DNA from: Callorhinus ursinus
Taxonomy: Eukaryota; Chordata; Mammalia; Carnivora; Otariidae
Assembly (NCBI RefSeq): GCF_003265705.1
Contig: NW_020312828.1
Span: forward strand, 60,328,212-60,392,211
Length of the DNA stretch: 64,000 bases
Direction: 5' to 3'
Shown: piece by piece, positions 23,796 through 35,569 of the stretch
Numbering within the stretch: position 1 is the first letter of the stretch
Layout: each line of letters opens with the position of its first letter
Program-made: the position numbers and the translations under genes
Notes under the pieces: generated by a model
Told to the model about the DNA's origin: nothing
Seen by the model: only the letters and a program-made list of their open reading frames with translations
Databases searched by the model: none

Positions 23796-24940
23796 ATAAA
23801 TGGAGAAGGTCCCATGATTATGGTGCCCCTGGCTGACTAATGCACTCATCTATCTCCCCCCGCATTTCTCCTGCGTGTGAAACCCTGCCTCCACATCCAG
23901 ACTCACCTCTTCTTTGTCCTATTCTTTAGAGACCTTCTTTCTGAGGCCAGATAACTAATAAGTGAACCTTTACTAAAATGTGAATGGATGCCACTGAGTT
24001 TGTATTCTCCTTCTAGACAGCATAGAAGTAATCTAATAGGAGATGTCTAAAGTCAGAGACTTAACTCAAAGACTATATTCTAATGGTGGTGAACTATCAA
24101 GCCAGTTAGGAGCTAGAAATGCTTTGCATATTTTAGATCAAGATAGCTCCTACTACTGTTTGAGTCATAGTCACAAAGGTACATGGCTTGCCCTAATGTT
24201 CTCTCATGAAGACAGACCTACCAAGAAAACACCAATACAGATAATATCCCACACCTCTCAAATCCCAGTTGAATGTAAGTCAACATTATTGGGCACCAAC
24301 TACTTATGGGCAATGGCCCACATGATATTGAAAGTCAAGTAGCTAAAGAGTAAAATCCTTGATCAGCTACCAGGGAGCCCACAAAGAGAGATGAGAAACT
24401 ACTGGTGTCAAGGGAGAGGCTGATGCTGGAAAAAAAAAAAGTAGCGATGGCATTAAGCAGAGAATACCAGAGGAAAGAAGCCTCCTTTCAACAGAATTGA
24501 CTTGATAAAGTTCCTGTACTTAAACCACCAACTTTGAGCAATGGTAGAACAATTAACTGATGGTTGTAATAAAGATCCCAATACAAAAAGTGAACCTGAT
24601 CTAAATACAATAATATATGTAGAAGATGGTCTGTAGAATTTGAACCCCAAAGAAAAGAGATCTAGACTTGGAACAGGACAGACCCAACTCTTTGAAGAAT
24701 TGATTAAGGATTAAGGGCTTTTGCCAGAGTCACAGGAGAAAGGATTAGAAATTTCTGTCAATTATATCTAATGATGTCTGAGTTAAATACAGTGAACTTT
24801 ATCTCAGTTCAATTTATCTCAGTTTTCTCTTTAGATGTCTTTATAAGGCCTTATATTAAAGAAGCTTTTCAAGAAATGTTATTGACACAATCCTGGACCG
24901 AGTGACTATTACTGGCTACCATAGTTCCAAGTCTAAGACC
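23796..24940. other. anonymous DNA
   Basis: No element recognised; A-run at 24430-24440. A 99-codon plus-strand frame (24043-24342) has no recognisable protein features. Confidence 0.4.
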
Positions 24941-25785
24941 TAAAAAAACATAAATGGACACTTCACAAAAGAGAATGTCAAAATAGCCAATAAACATAAG
25001 AAAAGATACTCAACTTTATCAGTCACCGGGGGGAAAAAATCTGATTAAGACCATAGTGAGCTACCGTAACACCCTCCCCAAATGGCTAACCTGTAATAGA
25101 TTGATCACACCAAGGCTCAGCAAGAACATGGAGCAACTGGAACTATCACATTGCTGATGGGAGTGGGAATTGGTACATCCACTTGGGAACAAGGTTCGTA
25201 GAACCTAGTAGAGCTAAATATACACAATGACCCTTGACCCAGCAACTCTGTCCTGGATATAGCGCTCGTGACCACTAAAGCACATACGGGTGTAAGGATG
25301 TTCATAGCTGCTTTACTTCTAAGAACTAAAGCGGAGAAACAATACAAATGTCCATAAAAAGTAGAAAATGTAAATAAATTGTGGTATATTTATACAGTGG
25401 AATACTGCTCAGGAATAAAAAGTAACAAATGCCACTGATAAATGGAGCAACATAGATAAATCTCACAGATACAATGTCACGTGAAAAATGTCAGGCACAA
25501 ATGAGTGTACACTATATAATCCTATTATATGAAGTTCAAAATAGGCAGAACTAATATATAGTGATAGAAGTCAGGATAGTGGGTGCCTGAGGTGGGTAAG
25601 GGGGGCCTTACTAACTGGCTGGGTGGGGTCCGAGGGAGACTTTTTGGATTCTTATCATGTTCTGAATATCTTTATTTGGATGGTGGGAGAGAGTGATAGA
25701 GAAAGAGAGAGATGCATATATATGTAAAAATTAATCAAGCTATACATTTAAGATCTATGCACTTTTCAGTATGTAAGATGCAAAA
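24941..25785 (+). repeat. old L1 (L1M) ORF2 end and 3'UTR
   Basis: aaatggacacttcacaaaag, aaatagccaataaacataag, 'acattgctgatgggagtg', gacccttgacccagcaactc, gtggaatactgctcaggaat and a terminal tacatttaagatctatgcac. All frames are broken by stops and indels; it is an inactive relic. Confidence 0.9.
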
Positions 25786-25849
25786 AACCAGATGAGAGCA
25801 CTCTTAACAAAGTGCTTCCCTGGCTGGGTTTTCTTGGTCCAGGTGGATC

Positions 25850-26310
25850 TCACACCCCTGTCCTCAAAGAGCTCAAATCTAATGATGGTGGGAGGGAATG
25901 AGTTAGTTCACTGCTGGACTACATAGGACCGTGATATGTATACAAGGGCCACAGGAGAGAGTAATTAACCCTCACTGTGGACACAGGAGAGATTTCAGAG
26001 TAGGTGACATTGCAGCTGGGTCCTGAATGATGCATAGAACTAACCAGCAGAGAAGGCAGGATGGGTGGGGGCTATTCCAAACAGTGAGCACAACATAAGT
26101 AAAGATGTGGAGATGAAAATATAAATGGCTTCCTCCAAGGGAAAGAAATGTAGTTTGTTGTGATAGTAGTGTGGATTGTAAGGCCAATCAGAGAGATGTA
26201 GTTAGGAGAAAATGTCGATTAGGGATGGACATGATGGGTCTTGAATGCTGTGGTTAGGTATTTGGGACTTGGAGCATGCAGCTAGGAGTTGGTTTATGGA
26301 CAGAGTATGA
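25850..26310 (-). repeat. L2 LINE, antisense
   Basis: cctcaaagagctcaaatcta, gctgggtcctgaatgatgca, 'ggctattccaaacagtgag' and atggacatgatgggtcttga reproduce the reversed L2 3' region in order. Confidence 0.75.
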
Positions 26311-27193
26311 AGACAGGGAATACGTGTAGACAAGTCTGAGAAAGGAGGTACCTGGTTTAGCTTTAAACCAGCTAGTTCAACCAAAAATGTCTGCCATCTC
26401 TGAACTCAGACAGGTCCCAGAAGTCTGCCCTGAAGCAGGCACAATCTACCTACCCATCCCATCCTTCCATGGCAAGTACTAAACCCATCTTGAAGCCAGT
26501 GTTCTGGGAGCATTGAGTTTGGCTCTGAGAGTGATATCTTTGACTCCAACATATACCCAAGGTTCTGGACCTAAAGAAATGACCCATCAAATACAAAATT
26601 AGCCTCATGGGGTTAACATCAGATCTGGTCGAAGCCCCAGTTCCCTGCACTCTCATTAATTATGTCTCCATCGAGAAAATTGAACAAAGATGCTTTTAGT
26701 GATTCAGCCCAAATACTGGAGTTGTTTACATTGAGAAGAAAAGACTTTGCTAAGACTTTGCTACTACAGTGCATTTTGAGCAATTTCTCTTATTCGAAGT
26801 ACTCTGTATCCAGAGTTTCAGCACATAGTAATTAGCATGCTCTTTAATACATGTTTTGTTAAAAAAAAATTCAGAGGTAGCAATTTTCTAACATTGGCCA
26901 ATAAGTCTTTCTTCATAGAAAAAATATGGATTTCCAGCTTTAATAAAGCTCTGAAAATTTTTTACTGATATTTGTGGTGACAAAGTTATAATAGTAATTT
27001 GTTATCATATAGTCCCTTTCATACCAACATAGTTAAAATGTGCAATATTACTGTGGAATAAATTATGCTCATTTATGAAACACAGACACTTTTACATGAA
27101 ATATGTCATGGAAACTGTTCACTGAAAAAAATACATGACATGAAGCTAAGGCTCTGAGAGTTTAAGTCCTGACCCAAGATCAGACAGCTATTT
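26311..27193. other. anonymous DNA
   Basis: AT-rich, no element recognised. Confidence 0.4.
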
Positions 27194-27209
27194 AAAAAAA
27201 GACGTTGGA

Positions 27210-27412
27210 GGGGCACACGGTGGGTGGCTCAGTCAGTTAAGCATCTGACTCTTGGTTTTGGCTCAGGTCATGATCTCAGGGTCATGAGATCAAGCCCCAC
27301 TTTGGGCTCCATGCTCAGCACAGAGTCGGCTTGAGATTCTCTCTCTCCTTCTCCCTCTGCCTCTCCCCACTCATGCTTTCTCTGTCCCATAAATAAATAA
27401 ATAAAATCTTTT
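27210..27412 (+). repeat. carnivore SINEC
   Basis: Head ggggcacacggtgggtggct (slightly expanded against other copies), ggtcatgatctcagggtcat, short CT stretch, ATAAATAAATAAAATC tail. Imperfect target duplication aaaaaaagacgttgga / aaaaaagaccttgga. Confidence 0.95.
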
Positions 27413-27427
27413 AAAAAAGACCTTGGA

Positions 27428-28737
27428 TTTTTACCCCTGATTCCCAATGCTGGCCTGACTCTCATTCCTTCCTGGCCCCACTCCAAAGACAGGTCCCAGA
27501 GGTTATCACCACTGGTGTGGCCAGTGAGCTTAGGACTAATATTAGTTAACAATGCCTGAGACAAAATTACAAGCCACAAAGGTCATCTCTTGTCTCCCCC
27601 TTCCTCTGGGCTCCCTTTCGCCACGCTTCCAGGTACCAGAGCATGTTCTCTCTGGTACCATCCAAAGCCATAGGGAGATCTTATGAAAGCCAAAACCTCA
27701 CTCAGCGGGGCTGGAGGGGGTTTCTCTGAGATACAGTGAGTACAAGACAGAGCCAGGGATGCACAATAGGGCCACCACAGAGTAGAGATTCAGCTGCCCT
27801 TCCTCCCACTTGTTTGAAGTCTGTACCTTCTTCTCCAAGGAAGTAATACTTTCCTGGTCTTTGACCTCATCGTATGAATACCTACCTCCATGATAGTACA
27901 AATCACCCTATCACTGTTTCCTTGACCATCGTCTCCAAGAGACAATTCTTTTCCAAAAGAGTTTAAAAGAAACAAACAAAATAAAACTCTAACTTACTGC
28001 CTTTCTCCTTTCCAGCTGCTTCTTTCTTCTCAATTATCACCCTCCAGTTAAGAAATACAATTGCAGTTGTCCAGGATACACGTGTTTACATTACATGGGA
28101 TCCTACTTTATATTCTCTTTAGAAGGCGTGTGGCACAAAGAACACACAGCTTAATGACCCAGAACCACTAAATCAGCAAAGAGAAAGTGAGAGAGTGTGA
28201 GAGACGGAGTTGAACAGGGAACGAAGGTGGCAGAGACAGCCGGGGAAGAGACAGCAGGTAGGAAGAAATCACTTCTGCTGAGGATGACCCTGACTTCATC
28301 CTGATGCACAAATACACAGGACTTCACAGCCCACCACATGACCCACTCACACCAAGAATATTAGTGCATAACACAAATTATACTACAGAATTCCTGGGGG
28401 GCAGGGAGTGAGAAGGGGGGCGGAAAAGTTTGCAGCATGCACCCCAAAGCCCACAGCCTCATACGCCCCACAGGCCACCTCTCCCAAGTCTCTGTGCCCC
28501 AGATGTCTTTTCTGGCCCCAGAACCTCCACCGCCACCCCATACCTAGATCTCTTTCCTCCCTTCTAGAGCAACATGGCTTTGCCAATATGGGGTACACCA
28601 TAGGACACAAACACTCAGCAAAGAGCCCTCCAGCACCAAGATCCACCCTCCCTGGAAAGTCAGAGATTATAAAGAGCACTTCCCACCGCCCCCATAACTG
28701 ATAGACAATAGCTTAAGCAAGTAGGGAAGGGAAAAAG
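27428..28737. other. anonymous DNA
   Basis: No repeat or exon recognised. Two overlapping frames on opposite strands near 28383-28701 (98 and 97 codons) are mirror images in GC-richer DNA, with no protein features. Confidence 0.4.
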
Positions 28738-28835
28738 AAACTGGCGTTTTTAAGCGCTTCTTACGCACCAGCAATGTGCTAGAGTTTTGACATATGTCTT
28801 GCCCAATAGCAACACTTAAGATCCTTACATTTGGT
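28738..28835 (-). repeat. MIR relic, antisense
   Basis: ttaagcgcttcttacgcacc, agcaatgtgctagagttttg and catatgtcttgcccaatagc follow the reversed MIR 3' half. Confidence 0.5.
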
Positions 28836-29220
28836 GAAATGGACACAACAAAGGAAAGAGATTATTCACGTTCTCATTGCCCATGAGGGATTTCCAGCTC
28901 CACCCCTCTGCGGAATGTGCCTAAAATGAGATAGTAAGTAGCACTGATTTAAAGGAGCATGCTGACATGACAGAGAGATCAGGAATGCACCACGAGGTCC
29001 AGGCAACTCAGGCCATCTTTTGAAGCTTCAAGATAATTTGGGACCGGCTTCCAATCAGATGTGAAATGTTGCGTAGCAGGAAGGAGGATGGGTGGGGAGC
29101 TGGGCAGGAGGGAGACGCAGTATCGGAATCTATCATTTTCCAATGCCAAACAAGGTTCCGTTACTGGCTCCAAATGTCAACTAATTCCTTCCACTTAAAG
29201 AAATTCTGTAATCTGCCTGT
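28836..29220. other. anonymous DNA leading into the GC-rich island
   Basis: No repeat recognised. Sequence complexity is high, as expected for single-copy DNA flanking a possible regulatory region. Confidence 0.4.
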
Positions 29221-30180
29221 GACCGTCCTCCACGTCGACATTTGGCAGAGCCCCGGAATCACGGCAGCGCTGGCCGGGTGGGCGGGCGGGGGCTGGCACT
29301 CCAGGACTATAGACGGAATGACCTAATTTGCAGAAGGCTTTGGTGGACGGGAATAAAGACCGGTTCTCCAAAGCTGGGATGGGGGGTGCGGCCTCGGAGA
29401 GTCAAGGTTATTTTATCAGGAAATAAATCAGAGGCCTGTCCCATGACCACTTTTTTCCAGGCACATCTTGGTGACGAGGAGGGTGTGTGTTCAGACCACA
29501 GGAATCTCAAAACCACCCGGCCGCCCCATCAGCTCTCCGGGACACTAGGCACACGGCTGGTGAGAGCCCCCAGAAAAGAGCATTCTGGTGTTTTTGCTTT
29601 GTGTCTCTCCGAGCGTGCGTGGTGTCTTTCATTTGGCGTTTTCTGTTTGTTTGCTTGCTTGTGTGGACAGTGGCGTGTGGAGGTTCGAGGCAGCCCACCC
29701 GCCCTCGGTGTGGAGTGGCTGACAAGAAACCTAGTGTCTGCCTGCCGGGCTCTGCTTCAGGCCCTCAGGCCGCCTGCCAGGCTTGAGGTGCCGGCTGGCG
29801 CTTCTGCTGGCCCGCCCCGCAAAGTCCGTTCCAGTGGGCATCAGGAAAGCAAGGAGGGGAGGACTTGGGGGCAGGGGGCACGGCGGGAGTCCACCAACCT
29901 GTTAAGCAGTCCCAGGGAGGGAGGCAAGTGTCTGTCACAGAAAAGTCCAGGGAGAGTAAAAATACTAAGGCTCATAACAATACGCAGAGGCTGGGGACCC
30001 CATGCTCCGGCTGGCAGGCCGACGCCCTTTCCAGCAACAGAAACACATGTTCTTTTGGCAGGGACGAGGGCAGGGGAGTTTGGGGTCCTCGTGGACATCT
30101 GTGAAAGGGCAACAGCGGGGGAGAAATTCGCCAAGGCAGCTGGACATCGTCCCTCACTGTGGGCCTGGAGGTGCGTCCTA
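29221..30180. promoter_or_regulatory. GC-rich, CpG-retaining island; contains a 333-codon open frame
   Basis: By eye about 45 CpG dinucleotides fall in about 960 bp, far denser than anywhere else in the window, and GC is clearly raised. No repeat is recognisable. It also carries the longest open frame of the window: plus strand 29242-30240, 332 residues, Arg/Gly/Pro-rich with one short hydrophobic Cys-Leu-Phe patch near residues 130-142. I recognise no domain or family, and overlapping frames on both strands are also open, as expected from few stop codons in GC-rich DNA. A CpG island, enhancer or non-coding promoter is more likely than a gene. Island edges are approximate. Confidence 0.45.
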
Positions 30181-31088
30181 CCTCAAAACCTGAAATTAAC
30201 TCCAACACCCCACCTTCAGAGAAGGTGGAGTTATTTTTAAGAACGCAGGCTTTTGCTTTGAAGCTATTTCAAAAGTCTAAGATGTAATTTAGTTTTTAGG
30301 GGGGAAAGCTACAAGAAAGAAAAAGAAGTAGAAACACTTATAAAAAAAAAAAAAACAAACAAAAATAAAGTCCTAGAATTAAATTTTGCAACCAAACATA
30401 GGCCTTCGGGTCCCTCATCAATCACGGCTCTGTGTTGCTGTTTTGGTGATTTGGTGATTCAGATTTCTGCATTTTATTTTGAATAGTATAATTTTCAGAT
30501 TAAGATTTTAAAAGAAGTACAGGCTCAAAGGGAAAGAAAAAAAAAAAACAAGGAAACTGCTCCTTACAACTACTTCATGCAGCTGAGGGCGTGGACAGAT
30601 GTGCCTGAAGGAATGTTTCTTCAAATTTTCCACTATTCCCCTGCGCCTGGCTCTCTACGCTGTGTGAGTTTGTCTTGCTCGGGGAGCCGGGCCCACATAT
30701 TATCAGAGACAACCTCAGCTCTGTGCTTCCATTATGGACTCCATTCTCAGAGGCTTAACTCAGGTATAAAATATGTTTGGGGCTCAAACTTGGCAAAGGA
30801 CATCTCAAACCAGCAGTTAATTCTCTAACGTGTTTTCAAGGGAAAACATTTTTTAACTTACGTTCTGATCCCAAAGTGCAAGTAAACAGAAGGCCATACA
30901 CTGAAATTATCCACTGAAGGCCCCAGAGCCCACAGGCCCCGATTAATCAGATCCCAGGGAAGGTGGTAGGTAGAACAATGCTACTTTTTAAATGGGACAT
31001 CCTTTGTAGGGGAACATTTGACAAGAGGAGAAGGGAGGCTGGGGGGGGGGGGAGGGGAGCTGTTATGAACATTTCTTATAGTTTCAGG
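30181..31088. other. anonymous DNA
   Basis: A-runs near 30341-30360 and 30537-30549, and a G-rich run near 31040-31057. No element recognised. Confidence 0.4.
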
Positions 31089-31101
31089 AAGAAACCTGGA
31101 A

Positions 31102-31316
31102 GGGGCACCTGGGTGGCTTCATGGACTCATGAAGTGGCTGCCTTCAGCTCAGGTCATGATCCTGGAGTCCTGGGATGGAGCCCGGTGTTGGGCTCCCCAC
31201 TGAGCAGGGAGTCTGTTTCTCCCTCTCCCTCTGCGGCTCCCCCTGCTTGTGCTCTTTCTCTCTCTCTCTCAATCTCATAAACAAATAAAATCTTTAAAAA
31301 AATAGAAAAAAGAAAG
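31102..31316 (+). repeat. carnivore SINEC
   Basis: Head ggggcacctgggtggcttca, ggtcatgatcctggagtcct, CT stretch and A-rich tail. Target duplication aagaaacctggaa (31089-31101) / aagaaacctgaaa (31317-31329). The A-box region carries a small rearrangement (an 'atggactcatgaagtgg' segment). Confidence 0.95.
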
Positions 31317-31329
31317 AAGAAACCTGAAA

Positions 31330-31691
31330 GATGGAGAAAACCCAGCTTCTTCTTCATTCTTCCTTCCCTAAAACTTGTGTAAGTTATTCTCTTCATGTCT
31401 AGAATGGTCTGATTTTTAAGAGCACTGAATTTGATACCACAATCACTCATCACCCCTCCTTTGGGCATTTTTGCTGGGGCTGGGGTGTCTGAAAGATAAA
31501 AGGCAGGGCTCCTGGTTTCATGGTGTCAGGTGGAGGATAGGGAATAAATAAAAAGATAAATAAAAGGATGTGATGGTACCAGCCACATACGAAACATATT
31601 GGCAATAAGTGCCCTGGCACAGGGAGGTAGAAAGAATGGAAATGGCCTCAAAGGCCAGGCTTGCTAAATGAGGTTGACTAGCGTGAACTTT
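31330..31691. other. anonymous DNA
   Basis: Nothing recognised. Confidence 0.4.
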
Positions 31692-31792
31692 GGAGCCAAA
31701 CATCCAGGCTTTAAGCTTGACCCCACCTCGGACAATTTCCTTAAACTCTCTGTGCTTCAGTTGCCTCATCTATAAAATGAGGTTAAATATAA

Positions 31793-32399
31793 AAAATTTA
31801 AAAATAGAGCTACCCTATGACCCAGCAATTACACTCGTGGGTATTCACCCCAAAAAGAAGGGCCATACGCACCCCAATGTTCATAGCAGCAATGTCCGCA
31901 ATAGCCACACTGTGGAAAGAGCCGAGATGCCCTTCAACAGACGAATGGATCAAGAAGATGTGGTCCATATATACAACGGAGTATTACTCAGCCATCAGAA
32001 AGGATGAATACCCAACTTTTACATCCACATGGATGGGACTGGAGGAGATGATGCTAAGTGAAATAAGTCAAGCAGAGAAAGTCATTTATCATACGGTTTC
32101 CCTTATTTGTGGAACATAAGGAAGAGCATGGAGGACATCAGGAGAAGGAAGGGAAAAATGAAGAGGGGGACGCAGAGGGAGAGACGAACCATGAGAGACT
32201 ATGGACTCTGAGAAACAAACTGAGGGTGTTAGAGGGAAGGGGGGTGGGGGGATGGGTTAGCCCGGTGATGGGTATTAAGGAGGGCATGTGCTGCATGGAG
32301 CACTGGGTGTTATATGAAAACAATGGATCGTGGAACACTACATCAAAAACTAATGATGTATTGTATGGTGACTAACATAACATAATAAAAATTTTTTAA
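31793..32399 (+). repeat. carnivore L1: ORF2 C-terminal remnant plus 3'UTR
   Basis: About 600-bp 5'-truncated L1. The left half encodes the end of ORF2 (recognisable motifs such as CPSTDEWIKKMW and EYYSAIRKDEY in frame 31817-32119, terminating at 32119). The right half is the 3'UTR with the G-rich tract near 32237-32258 and an A-rich tail. Flanked by a perfect 19-bp duplication, aaaatgaggttaaatataa, at 31774-31792 and 32400-32418. The truncated ORF2 lacks the endonuclease and reverse transcriptase regions, so it is non-autonomous. Confidence 0.97.
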
Positions 32400-32422
32400 A
32401 AAATGAGGTTAAATATAATCCT

Positions 32423-32642
32423 GGAGTACCTGGGTGGCTCGGTCAGTTAAGCGGCTGACTTCAGCTCAGGTCACCATCTCAGGGTCCTGGGATAGAGCTC
32501 CAGGTCAGGCTCCCTGCTCAGTGCGGAGTCTGCTTCTCCCTCTCCCTCTGCCCCTTCCCTGCTCGTTCGCATGCACATGCGCGGCCACACTCTCTCTCTC
32601 ATAAATAAATAAAATCTTTTTAAGAAATTAAGATAAAAATAA
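32423..32642 (+). repeat. carnivore SINEC, diverged copy
   Basis: Head ggagtacctgggtggctcgg, agctcaggtcaccatctcag, a CT/CG-bearing stretch (ttcgcatgcacatgcgcggc) and an ATAAATAAATAAAATC tail. It sits a few bases 3' of the L1 target duplication, inside the same MIR. Its own duplication is degraded. Confidence 0.93.
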
Positions 32643-32740
32643 AATAAATATAAACAGGGCCTCACTGGGCTCAGAAAGAACTTGGAGCCGTGCCTGGCAC
32701 ACAGGAAGTGCGAAATGTGTAAACTGGTATATTATTATAA

Positions 32741-33054
32741 GGGAGCACTTGATATTGGAGAAACCAGAAAAGAAGGGACCAGAGGTGAAAGGCGCAGTGG
32801 CTGAACTACTCTGCTCTTTCTTTTTCCTTCTTGAGTCTTCAATTACCCCCGACCTATTGCCCACGATTCCTCAAAGAACACAGGCAGAGCTCCCTGCCTC
32901 GCATCTATAGTTCTTATCAGGCACCAGGAAGGACCACTGGAGACAAGCCCTTGCTCTCCTCCCTCTGTCTCGCCCTCCTCCATTCAGACCCGCAAGCGGA
33001 GGGCAATGAGCCTTCCCAAACACCTAGCTTCGCTGCTCCCCAGTTTCCAAGCAT
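32741..33054. other. anonymous DNA
   Basis: Start of a 171-codon plus-strand frame (32831-33346) with no recognisable domains; its second half lies in the repeat below. Confidence 0.4.
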
Positions 33055-33610
33055 TATACTTGGTCCAGATTCTTTTGGGTGCAAGCAGCAAAACTCAAAC
33101 TCAAACCAGCTTTTGCAGAAGGGAGTTGCTGGAGGATGGCAAGGAGCCCCCAGACATGAAGCTTGTGAAGGCGGGGACAGGGGCTGCTCCAGGGACCCCC
33201 CAAGCCTCAAGCTGTCAGGATTTTCTTCACTGCTTCTTTCTACTTGTCTCTGCTGGCTGACTTTGTTCCTTCAGTCTGGCTTGCTCAGGAGGCAGGAACC
33301 CGGGCCACCAGCAGCTTCTGGCTCACATCTTCCTGTTTTGTCATGAGGGAGAGAAAAGGGCCTTATTCTCTGAGTTTTGAGCTGAAAGAATCCCAGAGAA
33401 TGACTCTGGTTGGGCTTGGATCGCACGGCCACCCCTGTTAATCCCTGTGGCAGGAAGTGGGGTTGAGATACTGTGGTTGGGCCCGCTGTCTTCTCTAGAA
33501 CAATTTCTGTGGCCAGGTACATGGAGTCCAAGAAGAATATGCCAGCTCCATCACATTCAGACACACTGGGGTCAGGAGAGGTAGATGCTCTTCCCCGATA
33601 CAATTAAGTG
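33055..33610 (+). repeat. medium-reiterated mammalian repeat, family unnamed
   Basis: Matches, in order, a known genome-wide repeat that I recognise but cannot name with certainty: ttttgggtgcaagcagcaaa, tcaaactcaaaccagctttt, ccaccagcagcttctggctc, ttgggcttggatcgcacgg and caatttctgtggccaggtac. Possibly LTR- or DNA-transposon-derived; strand is arbitrary. Confidence 0.5.
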
Positions 33611-33879
33611 CTGTTCTCTACAAACGGGTGCCCGGGAGACAAGCGCATGGGCATCTCCAACGAAAAGAACGGCCAAGCGGAGATTTGGCAGAACTGGGTG
33701 AAATATATTGTTACCTGCCTTCACAGATTCATCTCTCATCTTTCATGATAAATCAATCCCGTCTTTTTTATTTCATAAAGGCAAAATGCATTGTGTGGGG
33801 ACATCACCTTGCACAATTCCAAAAGCCTCCATTCACTTTCCATTCTAGAAGTTGAAATATCAAGTCAGTAGTACCCCCT

Positions 33880-33956
33880 GAAAATCTCTCAGTGCCTTGT
33901 AAATGGTAGATACTCAGTGAGTGCTTGCTGCTTGAAAGTATGAATGAATGATTATA
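33880..33956 (+). repeat. L2 LINE 3' terminus
   Basis: cagtgccttgtaaatggtag, atactcagtgagtgcttgct and gaatgaatgat: the L2 end with its (TGAA)n-like tail. Confidence 0.7.
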
Positions 33957-33999
33957 ATGTAATTTTCTTTCCCAGATGCAGCAGTGCAATTATAGACAG

Positions 34000-34170
34000 A
34001 TCAGTCATACACCTATGTTAAAACACCATAGCCTAAGGCTAGTCATTTAATCAGTATAAATCCCAGTTTCTCCGTTTTTAAGATACAAAAGTACTACTAC
34101 ATCTCTCAGAGGATTGAGATAATAGTTAAACAAGATAACAAATATGACAGTGAATACATATTCTTACGAC
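34000..34170 (+). repeat. MIR SINE relic
   Basis: aggctagtcatttaatcagt, 'agtttctccgtttttaagat', ggattgagataatagttaaa fit the MIR middle and 3' part. Confidence 0.5.
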
Positions 34171-34569
34171 ACTCTTTCCCGATTAACTTTGTTCTCTTTG
34201 TTTCTGCCTTTGCAGCTCCCCAGCCCTTTGAGGGGAAAAAAGTAACATTTTAGTACTAAAAGAGGAATTTTAAATAATTTAGTTCAGTGTTCTCATGTAC
34301 AAACCACTGACTCCTCATAGGCTGTAGAATGTATTTTCAGGGGCTTTTTGAGAACTATGAGAAATTTTAAATTTTGGTCGCTTTCCTTCCAAGAATAATG
34401 TTAAAACAAATATAAGCATATTCTGGATAAATTAGATGACCATCTTAATAGCAAATACTGCCACCAACCTCCTGCTGGCACTTAGGATTTTTGGGGAATA
34501 AATAATTGCCTAAAGAGGCTAAACTTAAATTTGTATTCAAATCTCATAGCAGTTGGATAGATAGACACA
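34171..34569. other. anonymous DNA
   Basis: Nothing recognised. Confidence 0.4.
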
Positions 34570-34795
34570 CTTTCAGATGAACACATATACCATTTGTTGA
34601 ACATCTACCCTGTGTCCAGCTCTCTCTTAGGAACCTCACCTACACATTAACTCAGTCCTCCCCACAACACTATAGGTAGGTTTGTCACCCAGTTTCAGAT
34701 GTCTGAGGAAACTGAAGCTCAGAGAGTTTATGTGACTTGCCCAGGGTTTTAAAACCAGAGAGTGGGAAGTCAGGACAAGCCTCATCACAGTTGCT
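34570..34795 (-). repeat. MIR SINE, antisense
   Basis: gttgaacatctaccctgtgt, cattaactcagtcctcccca, gaggaaactgaagctcagag and tgtgacttgcccagggtttt: reversed MIR, well preserved. Confidence 0.85.
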
Positions 34796-34951
34796 ATAAG
34801 AAACCCTTCCTCTCCCATTGCACAAGGTCAGCTCTGTGCCCCTTTGAGAGTCCTCCAGGTAGTCCTCTTTCCAAAAGTCTTTTCCTCAGCCTTTCAAAAA
34901 TCTCATCTAACACAAAGAAGAAACTTCCAGTAAAGAAAAAAGAGAAAAAGA

Positions 34952-35034
34952 GGTGCGTGCATGTGTGAATGTATGTGTGTGTATCTCCCTACTGGATGGA
35001 TGGATGGATGGATGGATGGATGGACGGATGGATG
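34952..35034 (+). repeat. TG-rich tract and (GGAT)n microsatellite
   Basis: A GTGCGTGCATGTGTG-type alternating stretch (34952-34985) is followed by about ten GGAT units at 34993-35034, one with an A-to-C change (ggacggat). Confidence 0.9.
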
Positions 35035-35259
35035 GGAAAGCCAACAAAATTCTCTGCCAGTTTACTTTCTACTTTTCTCTCTAGGACACCTAATCCAGTA
35101 ACAAATGTCTTGAATTATCTCTGACTTAAAACTTCAAAAATGCAGAGACTTCTAAGAACTGGTAATTTCTTAGCAGCCCAAGTACTTTTAAAAAATGCTT
35201 CAGAAGGTTGGCAATTACAGGGCAGAACAAAGCATTTTCAAAGAAAACTAACATTTTCT

Positions 35260-35485
35260 AACATACCATATACATTAGCACCATAGCACCAAATGTGCTC
35301 ATATGTGTTTTCCTGTTTCATCTTTCCATGGAGCACTGCCACACAGATCCTGTTATCCCTAGATCTCCTATCCCCTTAGTTTCAAACAAGAAAGCTGAGA
35401 CTCAGAATAAACACCTACCCTAGATTGGATATCTAATATTTGACAAAGGTAGGATTTAAACTGGTTCTGTAGAGCCTACACCCTT
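35260..35485 (-). repeat. MIR SINE, antisense
   Basis: tttcctgtttcatctttcca, agatcctgttatccctagat, aagaaagctgagactcagaa and 'aggatttaaactggttctgt': diverged reversed MIR. Confidence 0.55.
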
Positions 35486-35569
35486 TCTTTCTTTTTTCTT
35501 TCTTCTTTCTATTCTGTTCTTTCTTTTTTTGTATGTGTGGTAGCAAACCCTTAACTTCATATCTACTCT

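Larger units (their letters stand above)
31692..32730 (+). repeat. MIR SINE split in three by L1 and SINEC
   Basis: First part 31692-31792 (ggctttaagcttgacccc, ctctctgtgcttcagttgcc, tctataaaatgagg). Second part 32400-32422. Third part about 32645-32730 (ttggagccgtgcctggcaca). The pieces are collinear with the MIR consensus once the two younger insertions are removed. Confidence 0.7.

Noticed and set aside
31817..32119. 100-codon frame with good protein-like motifs
   Set aside because: These are the C-terminal residues of L1 ORF2 in a 5'-truncated element, not a cellular gene.
32831..33346. 171-codon plus-strand open frame
   Set aside because: The second half lies in a dispersed repeat (33055-33610); no domain is recognised.
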